A DNA stretch of 64,000 nucleotides from Apostichopus japonicus (Eukaryota; Echinodermata; Holothuroidea; Aspidochirotida; Stichopodidae). The stretch covers positions 8,342,999 to 8,406,998 of the forward strand of contig NC_092565.1 in NCBI RefSeq assembly GCF_037975245.1, given 5' to 3'. The first letter of the stretch is position 1, and the number at the start of each line of letters is the position of its first letter. The notes beneath the pieces are model-generated. The model was not told the origin of the DNA and searched no databases. It was given only the letters and a program-made list of their open reading frames with translations. Position numbers and translations under genes: made by a program. Below are positions 37,401 to 48,339 of the stretch, one piece after another.

Positions 37401-39240
37401 CAATGTACCTGTAGTATCGGTAGCACACAGAACACCAGTGTCAGTACTCTCCAAGTAAACTAGTTCCGTGTGACAGATTACCCAGTTACTCTTGAAAAGC
37501 TAGTTCCGTGTGACAGTCTACCACAGTTACTCTTGAAATGCTAGTTAAGTGTGACAGACTACTCCAGTTACTCTTGAAATGCTAGTTTTGTGTATAAGAC
37601 TATCACAGTTACTCTTAAAATGCTAGTTCTGTGTAACAGACTATCACAGTTACTCTTGAAATGCTAGTTCTGTGTGACAGACTACTCAAGTTACTCTTGA
37701 AATGCTAGTTCTGTGTGACAGACTACTCAAGTTACTCTTGAAATGCTAGTTCTGTGTGACAGACTACCACAGTTACTCTTGAAATGCTAGTTCTGCCATA
37801 GTGTGACAGACAATGTACCTGTGGTATCGGTAGCACACAGAACACCAGTGTCAGTACTCTCCAAGTAAACTAGTTCCGTGTGACAGTAATTACCCAGTTA
37901 CTCTTGAAAAGCTAGTTCCGTGTGACAGTTTACCACAGTTACTCTTCAAATGCTAGTTAAGTGTGACAGACTACCAGTTACTCTTAAAATGCTAGTTCTG
38001 TGTGACAGACTACTCAAGTTACTCTTGAAATGCTAGTTCTGTGTGACAGACTACCACAGTTACTCTTGAAATGCTAGTTCTGCCATAGTGTGACAGACAA
38101 TGTACCTGTGGTATCGGTAGCACACAGAACACCAGTGTCAGTACTCTCCAAGTAAACTAGTTCCGTGTGACAGTAATTACCCAGTTACTCTTGAAAAGCT
38201 AGTTCCGTGTGACAGTCTACCACAGTTACTCTTCAAATGCTAGTTAAGTGTGACAGACTACCAGTTACTCTTAAAATGCTAGGTCTGTGTGACAGACTAC
38301 CAGTTACCCTTGAAATGTTAGTTCTGTGTACCAGACTACCACAGTTACTCTTGAAATGCTAGTTCTGCCATAGTGTGACAGACTAGCCCAGTTACTCTTG
38401 AAAAACTAGTTCCATGTGACATAGAACCCCAGTTACTCTTGAAAAACTAGTTCAGTTACTCTTGAAATGCTAGTTAAGTGTGACAGACTATGACTTTTTT
38501 CACGAAATGCTAGTTCTGTGTGACAGACTAGCCCCGTTACTCTTTACATGCTTGTTCTATGTGACAGACTAGCCCAGTTACTCTTGAAATGCTTGTTCCG
38601 TGTGACATACTACCCCTGTTACTCTTGAAATGCTTGTTAAGTGTGGCAGACTACCACAGTTACTCTTGAAATACTAGTTCTGTGCGACAGACTACTCCAG
38701 TTACTCTTGAAATGCTATAGTTCTGTGCGACAGACTAACACAGTTACTCTTAAAATGCTAGTTAACTAGCCCAGTTATTCCTGAAGTGTGACAGACGACC
38801 CCAGTTACTCTTCAAGTGCAAGTTCTATGTGACAGACTTCACTGGGCACCCTTGAAATGCCAGTTCTGTGTGAGACTTGCCCAGTGACACTCCGCGTACT
38901 AATTCTGTGTGACAGACTTCACAAGGAACTCTTGAAATAATAGTTCTGTGTGACAGACTACCCAAGTTACTCTCCAAGCAAAAGTTTTGCATGGCAGACT
39001 GCCACAGTTCTCTAAGTAAAAGTTCTTTGTGACAGAAGTACCCAGTTACTCCCCAAGCACTAGTTCTGTGTGACCGACTACCCAAGTACTCTCCGAGTAG
39101 TAGTCCTTGTGTGACAGACGACTCCAGTTACTCTCCAAGTATAAGCGTTCTGTGAGACAGACTACATCGGTTTACTCTTGAAATGATATTTCTGTGTGAC
39201 CGACTACCCAAGTACTATATAGTTCTGTGTGACAGACTAC
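37401..39240. repeat. 41-bp minisatellite with higher-order repeats
   Basis: About 45 copies of a 41-bp unit containing GTTACTCTTGAAATGCTAGT and TCTGTGTGACAGACTACC. A longer block beginning CAATGTACCTGT occurs at 37401, 37811 and 38098, so segments of 287-410 bp have been duplicated as wholes. More diverged related sequence extends leftward to about 36950. The right end lies 30 bp from the stop codon of the NK7-type gene. Confidence 0.95.
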
Positions 39241-39269
39241 TCCTATATCAGTACTAAAAATTATAGAGA

Positions 39270-39926
39270 TCACTTATCCTCCGCTTTCCGAGACTCGTGG
39301 TAATCTGATATCAAAATCTGCAGGTCGGGTTTGGACTGCTCTGACTTGTGAGTTTTATCAGATATGGTTTCTTTACAAAATCCTGATTCTACGTCATGTA
39401 CACCAGATTCTTCAAGCATTTCCGTTGTAGCTGTTTCATGAAACTTATCAACGTCGTCCATTTTAATAACCGGTACACGAGTAGTCTCTTGTCTTGCATC
39501 ATCAGTTAGGGCTTTTTCCGTGCATGTAATACCGTCCTTACCCACCGACGAAGTTAGTTCATCCAGTTCTGCATCTTCACTATAGTCATTTCGGCAAAAT
39601 GCTTGAGAAAGTCCACCGCCCTTAGCGATATGTGGGAGCGATCGGGCTGGACACTCTTGTCTTTCGTCGTGTATTAAGCCCTTATGTGACGATTCATCAC
39701 GAGTTATCTGGCTACTCTTTGAGCAATTACTTGCAGCTTTGTCGTTTATCAAAACCATCGTTTGAGAGGTGTCACTATTTGGCCTCGTATCCTGGTTTTT
39801 AGCCTGTTTCTGACGAATGGTGTCGATGTGCTTCGGGCCACCGATTTTATGTTCTGCTGCCTCGGCGTTTGATATCCCTTCCATTTTTTTCCATTTTGTC
39901 CGCCGATTTTGAAACCATATTTTCAC
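39270..39926 (-). CDS. NK7: NK7-type homeobox gene, coding exon 3 (recognition helix, acidic tail, stop)
   Basis: Last coding exon, 218 residues plus stop. It begins after the acceptor TTCATCCTACAG and supplies homeodomain residues 45-60: VKIWFQNRRTKWKK, with the invariant W48, F49, N51 and R53, plus Q50 and T54. The tail of about 200 residues is hydrophilic, Ser/Thr/Asp/Glu/Lys-rich and probably disordered; I recognise no domain in it. The assembled protein is about 474 residues. NK7/Nedx genes are known from arthropods, amphioxus and sea urchin and are reported absent in vertebrates, which fits an invertebrate deuterostome. The stop codon lies only about 30 bp from a long minisatellite. A Hmx or NK1 relative is the main alternative, but the helix 1 sequence argues against it. 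Confidence 0.86.
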   Translation of the reverse strand: MKIWFQNRRTKWKKMEGISNAEAAEHKIGGPKHIDTIRQKQAKNQDTRPNSDTSQTMVLINDKAASNCSKSSQITRDESSHKGLIHDERQECPARSLPHIAKGGGLSQAFCRNDYSEDAELDELTSSVGKDGITCTEKALTDDARQETTRVPVIKMDDVDKFHETATTEMLEESGVHDVESGFCKETISDKTHKSEQSKPDLQILISDYHESRKAEDK

Positions 39927-41569
39927 CTGTAGGATGAATAAAATGCACACATATTATTGGAGCTCGGAATTTTTTATACGAATCAATCAACACGAACTAC
40001 CGATAGATATAAATTATGTCTAATTTTTGTCTTTCCTCTCCTGCGTGGTGAATGGGTTTCTTAATCTAATCCCATAGGAACGTTACAAGATTAATTCCCC
40101 AACCCCATCCCCAGTGCCCCCACCCCACCTACCCACCACCGGGAGTGGAGGGAACATTGCCACGCCATCCCACCTATTGTTATTATTCTTCTTATTAAAT
40201 TATCGTTTATTATTTTTGGTGTTTGATTTCAGCCAAATAATTTTGTTACTCTGAGAGACCAGATTACTTTGTAGAGGCCGATGAGGGGAATCATTCAAAA
40301 CTTGTGCTATATAGAAAAGGAATCTCGTCGGGAGAGAAATAAGCATTCGTTTATTGGTCCATGATTCAGGGAAGTCAGTCTTCACACGTTAACCTGTTAG
40401 ACAATGTGTGTGTGTAACTTTGTTAACTCGATTGCCGTTCAGGGGCAGAATAAGAGCCTTCATGTTATTCATTGCATTGGCATCATCAAATCATCTTCCT
40501 TGAGTGTTCGAAGCATCTCCGCCGATTCGTAAACCCAAGGTTGAGTGCACTGTCGATAGCGTCCCTCTAAAATCAACAGGAGAAAAACTCTAAGCTTTCT
40601 ATTCTGAACAAGTCAGGCCTTTTCCTTTTCGGTAACTGCCGCCCGACGCTGCCCACTTGAAAATTTTAAATACTTTTTCACGCAAGGATAGACTCCGCCA
40701 AACTCGAGAAGTTGTACGGCAACCTGACTCCCCTTAGAAATTGCTACTTTGTGTAAATTAATTCAATACCATTGACAGAAAACCTCCAACTTTTTTGCTA
40801 TTTCTATGAAACAATTATTTTTATGACGAGCATCTCTGTGTGTATAGTGTGTCTCATTTGAGCAGAGCAGTTGAATTGATTAAAGGGCATAGAGTATCTC
40901 GTCCGTTTATAAGTGGAGAAATTAACCATCATTCCTCAGACAAAGTGATCAATTTATAAAACAGTAGATCAAATTTATTCATTCTTGTTTGTCAAAGTGA
41001 AGGGGGGGGGGGGGTATTCTTCAAACTATTTATGCACTTAACATTACATTCTTACCTTACCTTGTCAATACTTTACTTCAGGAGTATGGAATTTCATATC
41101 AGGATTTTAATCTTCTGGCCTATAGTTTTGTTTTAAATGATTGTCTTCGCTAAAAAATTTGATAAATCCTTCAAATGAGGCGTTCATTTGCCATATATGA
41201 CAACATCATTCGATCACTGATGTTGTCACATGCCAATACTTCAGCATTCGGGTTTCTTCCCACTTAAATTGTTCTACATACTATCAAAGTAGGCCAAGAG
41301 TGTTTTTTTTTTATTATATCTTTTATGTCGCAGCTTTATGTGAGAGTATACGCATTATTAACCAAATCTTTTCTTTCAATGCACAAAAAAAAAAAAAAAA
41401 CGATACAAAAGTTGTTTGAAATGGTAATAAACACCTCTGAATTGAAATAATATGCTTAAGGTATATTGATATGGTGCTCAGTCGATTGGTCGCTGCGGTA
41501 GGGCAACTAAAATATAGAAAAGGTAAAAGCTATTCTCTAAAGAGAGTAGTATAAGCTAATATACGCAAT

Positions 41570-42030
41570 TATATACCAAGAGAGAATAGGTTAAAACTGT
41601 TTCAACGAGTTGCAAACTGAGATCCTTCATTTTAAATAAATACAGAATGAGTAACAAATTCATCCAATGAGCGATAAGCTGTCACCCCATATTTAGAAGA
41701 AGGGAGACATAGAATGGCTAAAAATTGTTCGAAGGAGTGGTAAGGTGCAAACCCACATTTTAAATAAATATAGAATGGGTTAAAATCTTCCACTTAGTGT
41801 TAAAGCTGTTACCCATATTTTTAATAGATACAGAGTGGGTGCAATATAATACATATATACAAAGAATTAAGATTGTTCCAAAGAGTTGTGAGTTGTTACC
41901 CACATTTTAAATCGATACAGATTGGGTACAAATCTTCCACTTAGCGGTAAGATATTACCCACATATTAAATAGATCCAGAATGGGTAATATATATATAAA
42001 TAATTCCAAAGAGTCGTAAGCTGTTATCAT
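41570..42030. repeat. Degenerate tandem repeat in NK7-type intron 2
   Basis: Units of about 75 and 150 bp, recognised by TTACCCACATTTTAAAT, GATACAGAATGGGT and AAATCTTCCACTTAG. Confidence 0.75.
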
Positions 42031-42149
42031 GCACTTGCGGATGCACTTGGAATTTTGGGGTTATTTTCATGAAATGTTGATTTTGGATAATTTCTATAAT
42101 TGTTCTCACTATAAATTAGAATTTGTGGATTCTTGAATGTCATTATTTT

Positions 42150-42500
42150 ATCAGCCCACTTTAAGTGCGTTAATTGTCAACGCAATAAAACGGGCACAAA
42201 TGGGACACATCAACCCCTACTCAAGTGCGTTTATATGTAAGTGTAGTGGGACGGGGTTATAGAAGGAACTCGTTGACGCCTCCTGCAAGTGCGTGAAAAA
42301 TGTCAATAGGGTGAGATGGGAGGGGGGAGGGGGGTACAGAGGGACTCGTTGACCTCTTCTTGACCTCTTCAAGCGCGTTTAACTGTAAGTGGGGGTAGAG
42401 TTGGGTATAAAATGTAATTCATAAAACGGAATGGGGTGCGATGAGAGACTCGTCGACCCCCCTCCGAGTGCGTGTAATTGTCAGTAAGTTCGAGTGGGGG
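42150..42500. repeat. Degenerate tandem repeat with AAGTGCGT motif
   Basis: Four to five units of about 80-90 bp marked by CAAGTGCGTTTA-like sequence, GTAAGTG and ACTCGTTGACCTC, with G-rich stretches; in intron 2. Confidence 0.7.
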
Positions 42501-43192
42501 TAATCAAGGGGCCTCATCGTTTTGTCACGTTTCGATCAGTTGCGCCGTTATATACGCTTTGCGCAGTTACGCTTTGAATGCTCAAAAGGTCTTTTGATTT
42601 CTCACCGAGACAAAATTGCAGATTTGTACCATTAATCTTTTATTTTCTTGACTTCTAATTTGATCAACATGTCTTTTGTTTTAGTTCGAATCAAATGAGA
42701 TTTGATTTTTTCTTTTGTCATGTGCTTCTCAACTGCTTGATGACGTCAGAGATTAGGCAGTAACTATACCCCCTGTACCTATCAGACCCTGGTCCATCTT
42801 TGTCTCCTGTTTGGAATTTAAAGTGTTACAACACGGTCACTATATTACCGTGCGAATGGTAATTATATAGAACGAGTTTATCTCGCCATAATAGCATTTT
42901 AATGTTGCTAAATCTACTTGATATAAGCCTAGATGATAGATGTCATAACTTCACACTATTAATTAGAAACACTTACCCGTCAATGCCCCCCAGCTGGTGT
43001 TACCTCAGCTGATCCACTCAGGCCATTATATAGCCGAATACGCACACAAACAACAACTGCTACGTGCAATTAGAGAGATAAAAGTATTTTATTTGCGATC
43101 ACTAAATTTCTCAGTCTTGAAGTGTGGAATCTCCCAACGGTTAGAAACAGTTCAGAAAAATACATAGAAGAGAAGTAGAAGTCGAATCATAC

Positions 43193-43422
43193 CTGTGTAT
43201 CTGTGACGTTTAGAAGATTGGCTAATTCGGCTCGCTCATTGGCTGAAAGGTACTTCTTTAATTCAAACTGTTTCTCAAGTTCAAATATCTGTCGGCCGCT
43301 AAATGTAGTTCTCGCCTTCTTCTTTTTCTCTTTGGAGTCCTGATTGCTGCTGGTGTCGTCGCTGCATGGTGACTTGCGTTTCAATGAATGATTCGGGGAC
43401 AAATCGAGGTTTTCACACGAAC
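43193..43422 (-). CDS. NK7: NK7-type homeobox gene, coding exon 2 (homeodomain residues 1-44)
   Basis: Middle coding exon, 230 nt. The acceptor is TTTGTAACAG at 43423-43432. Its first two bases complete a Ser codon with exon 1, and it ends in phase 0 at CAG before GTATGA. It encodes a lysine/serine-rich linker and then homeodomain residues 1-44 (protein residues about 213-256): basic N-terminal arm KKKARTTF with R5 and F8, helix 1 [11 protein letters not shown], and helix 2 [14 protein letters not shown]. The [12 protein letters not shown] stretch followed by KKYLS is characteristic, as I recall, of the NK7.1/Nedx family and differs from NK1, NK2, NK3, NK6, Hmx and BarH. The intron falls between homeodomain residues 44 and 45, a position used by several NK-like genes. 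Confidence 0.88.
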
Positions 43423-44567
43423 CTGTTACAAATAAAGACACAGCATTGATTACCGTGCAGCATTTAAACACAGGACAAAAAAAAAAAAAAAAAAAAATCA
43501 AAGTTTGACATTTAATGCAAAGTCTGATATTTTGGATAAGTCCATCTGCTACCCTCACGTTTTTACGTTGAGAGGGTCATTAACAAAAGTCATTCATAGT
43601 CGTTCCGAAATTTGAGTAGACTTAGTGAAAGGTTAAACATTTATGTTACAAAAAAATTGATAATACACGTAAAGACGTAGTCATATCACACATGGATGGA
43701 GTTGTGCTATAGTAGGCAAGGATAATTCAACCCCGTTTAAACATAGATAAGGGTAAAATGTTCTCAGCCGTACATGGAGAAAGACATTTCTACGGGAGAG
43801 CCTGCATGTATATGTTCAATTCAAATATGTCTGATGGAAAACATGTTTGCATGACACATCAGTGTTAAACACTGTTAAAAAAAATCGCAGACATGGAGTA
43901 TATCATAGACTATACTAGAGTGAAGCGATGTTTGTGTTTGTTAAAATCTCTTGTACTTTTGTAAAGCTAGAAACGCAGCTGATTATAGCTGTCAAATTTG
44001 AGATGCAAATCTATATGCGCTAATTTTTATTCAACGTTTTGTGTACCAAAAAATGCCCTTCTATTCTGAACTTCGAATTAAATATTCGAACAATTGAAAA
44101 TCTCGCCACTAAATGCGACACTTCCCGTAATGGCTACAATGCCTGCTTGTGTTAAGATTGGCAGTTAAGCAATGATCAATGCTGAAACTCGTGTTAATTA
44201 TTCGCATGATCATAATACACGTGAGGTCATGCAGAAGTTACGCCACTCTAACAGCGGTCGTGGACAGACACGTTCTTACCTGGCCTGGAGGTATAATATC
44301 GCCTTCATTGGTAATGAACTAAATAACTGTAGAGTTCATGTCACCGATATTAATGTGGCCTGCTGACACCCTTAGTAATTTCGAGATGCGCCGTGCCCGC
44401 TGACACCATTAGCTGAAAGTGCCATAATTATGACCGCTGACACCGAAAGGCCATGGACATATACAACGGTACCCGCTTGAACCATTAGGCTGCACTATGT
44501 ATTGACTTCACTATGTATTTATTGACTTCACTATGTATTTACTTATATATGTATCTATTTATATTTA

Positions 44568-44569
<2 letters not shown>

Positions 44570-44623
<54 letters not shown>

Positions 44624-44642
44624 TATATATATATATATATAT
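44570..44642. repeat. AT microsatellite
   Basis: Nearly pure (AT)n in intron 1 of the NK7-type gene. Confidence 0.95.
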
Positions 44643-44789
44643 TACAAATTGATTGCTGACGAAGGTCCCAGGAGGATATAAAATTGCAGACTAAATGCTG
44701 ACGAAAATTCTAATATATTCTCTAAAACAATTCTCGAGTGTTTGTCACTTATGAGTCATATCTTCCTTTTGTATAATTATATGTGTTTA

Positions 44790-44839
44790 TATAGATATAT
44801 AAATATATGAATATATATATATATAGATATATAAATATA

Positions 44840-44873
<34 letters not shown>

Positions 44874-44902
44874 TATATATAAATATATGAATATATATAT
44901 AT

Positions 44903-44957
<55 letters not shown>
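44790..44957. repeat. AT-rich compound microsatellite
   Basis: (AT)n interrupted by AGATATATAAATATATGA units; in intron 1 of the NK7-type gene. Confidence 0.95.
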
Positions 44958-44960
<3 letters not shown>

Positions 44961-47377
44961 GTATAGGCTAGTATAGACCAAACACACTTAAATTACTCCA
45001 TGATACGGCAGGCTATCGTGCCAGTCACTTCGGACAGAAGAGATCCCATACTATCGGAATATGTCTGCACCTTATCTCTAAATCACTGACACACATTTAC
45101 GGATGTGCAAACATTTCACATACATTTTTATGTGCGCAGAAATTTGAAATCAGACGTCTACGAACCACAACCCCACGAACAAATTCTTAATGACTCGAGA
45201 GCAGATGTTCACATCAAAATTGGGGCATACAGTGAAAAAAAAAAATAAACAATTGTCGCAAGACTTCAGTATTTTTCTTCCTCACCTTATTATTGTTGGT
45301 ATTATTATACTAATTATAATCATTGTTATTATTATTTTTTAAGGGTGGGGGAAGAGGGGGGGGGGTTTGATAATGCTCATTCGTTGTCGGAAAGTGTGTA
45401 TTCCTGAAAAGTAAATTAGCAATGTCACATTTAACATGTCTATGATATCGTCCAGATTGGCTATACTTCGTGATTCGTTTTACTATTAACACCTCTAATA
45501 TGAAGCTGACGTTCCTTGTGTTTTCAAAAGACAATGTATTGTTTAAAGATTGCTTTGTTTACTAGCATACACATGTTGAATTGTAGTGAAGGAGGGTGGG
45601 AGAGAGGGGTGGGAGAGAGGGAAGGGAGGGTTGGAATCGTCCAAGAGTAAGACAACTAGAACCAGCATTTCAAAACTTAAACTTACGTGCTCTAAAACAT
45701 CTCGGCAACGACTGAATTAATGATAAGCATGCATATACCATACATATACCATGCATGTGACATTAAGTGATACACACTTCACATAACGGCCTGGACTAAT
45801 GATAATTTATTTAACATGATATGAGGCGTTGATTCGTGTATGAGTGATGGTTACTGATATAGCTTAGTCGTTGTCTCTCTTGCATTTTAATAAATCTAAC
45901 AATGCTCGGAATCGCGAGATATATGGTAGCTAATGTGAGCAGTTTATTCCATACATATATCTTTTTCTAGTTCATGAACTCGCAAGTAATTTTACAGTTT
46001 GCCTACTTCAATTGGATATGTGCCCTGTTTCAATCCCTGTGTGGGTGAAAAGTTTCAATAGCATAATATATGAAATTGGCTTTACACTGGTAAATCTGCA
46101 TAATATGATATTGATTGCACCACATCGGACATCCATCTAGGCCTACCTATACATACTCTTGACTATTATAACACACGGCTCCGAATGGAAAGAATGCAAA
46201 TACTTGTAACTTACAGTAGTTTATCTTGAATAATGATAGCAATAACTTGGAATCAGTCTCATAATCATCTTAGAAAATTATTAACCTGTGTCGGTTGTTT
46301 GCATTGGCGCGCCTTTGTAGTAAGTTAGTAACAAATCTAAACTTTTATTTGGATACACATATTCAATTATTTTCTTTCAAACGCGATTAAATGTGTCCAG
46401 GTAACGAGCGACAAAGGTCTCAGTTGACATTTTTGAAGCAAAAACATCGCTCTACGCCTATGATTTGAGTTATAATAACCAATAGGCAAAATTTACAATT
46501 CCTTTAATATCAATATTTGCGTTAAAATTAAACTTCACCTGAAAATAATTGTTTGTACAATTAATCCCAGTCAAGCAACATGCCTAATATTAGTAATCTT
46601 TCAGAGAGGAACCCCAATATTTATGTTGATCTATTTAAATTTGATCAATGCTTTAGAATCGAGAATTTAGCATCTGCTTTCAATATAGTTGCTACATTAA
46701 AACAATAGCAATTTGCTAGGTCGTAGATGGTATTATTTGTATTGACTTTTAGGTTTTTCAAACTTGATAATAGTTCCTAGAATCATGGATTATGACTGGT
46801 ATAACCTTTAACAATTACTGTGGCTAAATTAAATTATACATTGTACTTAAAAGTTACGGTATTGAACTTTATACCAAAAATAAAAATATACCTTCCTTGT
46901 GAGAATTGTTGATAAAATGTATTTCGTTTGCTCTTATTTTCCAAAACTCTGTTAAAATGCTCGTCGTTAGTGTCAACTTAAAATAAGCTAAAGCCAGTAT
47001 ATGCATATATTGTTACAGATATTTTAACTTGAACAAACGGGGTTTATACTAATATATAACATCTTATTATACACAAATAAATCATTAAAGATACAATATT
47101 ATTTTTTTTTTGACTATATCCTTAAACGTGTACTTTGTAATCGAGTTTATCTTGAAGATTTCAAGTAATATTAGAAACGGTTCTAATGGTGAGTTCATCT
47201 TTCTAAAGAGTACACAATTCTATGCTACAGTTTGATTGCTTCCTTTTTAAGTTAACTTTTTTGCTTCATTTTTTAAACAATTTTTTTTTTAAATCATATA
47301 ATCATTGAAGTCAAAAACACTTGGGTCTATAAATCACGGATGCTTATGGAATGAGAATAAACAACCAACTACAGTGA

Positions 47378-47522
<145 letters not shown>

Positions 47523-47681
47523 CATAAACAATGTAGCTGTTAAAATATATTTATATATAGATATAAACACACCATGTTTTAATTAATCTCCCCCACCCCA
47601 CCGCAAATCCTTTTGTAGACATTTGGAAAAACCATTGAAGAGAAAAAAAAACAATTCACACATAAAAAAGTAACAACTTAC

Positions 47682-48219
47682 TTTTGCTCTTGCCGTCCAA
47701 ACTGTCGATACAAGACCCGTCGGTTTCTGTTGGCTCGCAGATAACGTGTCGGTAAGTGTTTTCGGGATGAAGATCGCATTCACAGTTACCCGACGAGCAA
47801 GAAGTCAGTAGCTCGCTTGAATAATCCTTCTCCTCGGTGCATTCCCCCTTGGTCCCATAGCCACCCGGGTAACTATGATGTAAGTCCCGCGAATGGAAGT
47901 TTCTGCTCGTCTGCCAAACAGGTCCATCCAGACTATTGAATGGGTGCCGTAAGAGGATGGCACCAGCAGCCTCGGGAGTACCTAGAATATCCTTAATGGA
48001 GTAAGGCGTAGGTCTCTTCAGCTGTGGACGGTATGTATGAGGGTGCCAAGTCCCTATCGCCATTAGGCTGGGCAAGGATAGGTACGGAGGTGAGTTTAGT
48101 GGGGTCGTGTGGTGATGGTGGTGGAAATGGTGATGATGGAGTCCCAGAGATTGGTTCTTAAAAAGAGCCGGTGGAGAATACGATAAGAACTCCGCTCTGT
48201 TTTGTGTAAACATTGTCAA
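47682..48219 (-). CDS. NK7: NK7-type homeobox gene, coding exon 1
   Basis: First coding exon of a minus-strand homeobox transcription factor gene, about 179 codons. The ATG at 48219 is the first in the frame. The residues contain a histidine-rich run (about 28-37) and the motif YSIKDILG at 73-80, which is the TN/eh1-type motif of NK-class proteins known to recruit Groucho/TLE co-repressors. The rest is low-complexity and rich in Ser, Pro and Tyr. The exon ends at a consensus GTAAGT donor (AAA-A then GTAAGT) in phase 1, which matches the phase of the next exon's acceptor. The gene should act in the nucleus as a sequence-specific, probably repressive, regulator. The exon is seen directly; the NK-class reading rests on the TN motif plus the homeodomain in exons 2-3. 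Confidence 0.85.
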
Positions 48220-48325
48220 ATATTAAAAGTGTCCATGCAACCAACTCCAGTGATATTCTTACAGACACAAAACGGCTATGTCAGGCTACGGTAACTACTG
48301 TAGCACGGTATCCCGTCCAGAATGA

Positions 48326-48333
48326 TTTATATA
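48326..48333 (-). promoter_or_regulatory. Candidate TATA box of the NK7-type gene
   Basis: The minus strand reads TTATATAA about 107 bp upstream of the ATG at 48219, which would give a start site near 48300 and a 5' UTR of roughly 80 nt. No untranslated upstream exon can be excluded. The motif is seen; its use is inferred. Confidence 0.3.
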
Positions 48334-48339
48334 AGAATA

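Larger units (their letters stand above)
39927..43192 (-). other. Intron 2 of the NK7-type gene
   Basis: A 3266-bp intron with a GTATGA donor at 43192 and AG acceptor at 39927. It contains two separate degenerate tandem-repeat fields (41570-42030 and 42150-42500), a poly-A run at 41385-41400 and a G-run near 41003. The remainder is unremarkable AT-rich sequence. Confidence 0.75.

Noticed and set aside
38825-39085. 86-codon frame with repeated SHTE-like words
   Set aside because: It is the translation of the 41-bp minisatellite.
42150-42500. CAAGTGCG words as binding sites for the NK7-type protein in its own intron
   Set aside because: CAAGTG is the NK2/NK4 site and depends on Tyr54; this homeodomain has Thr54. 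The words are better explained as part of a tandem repeat.
44787-44987. Frame of Tyr and Ile residues
   Set aside because: It is the translation of an AT microsatellite and has no coding evidence; the same applies to 47334-47570 and 57831-58022.
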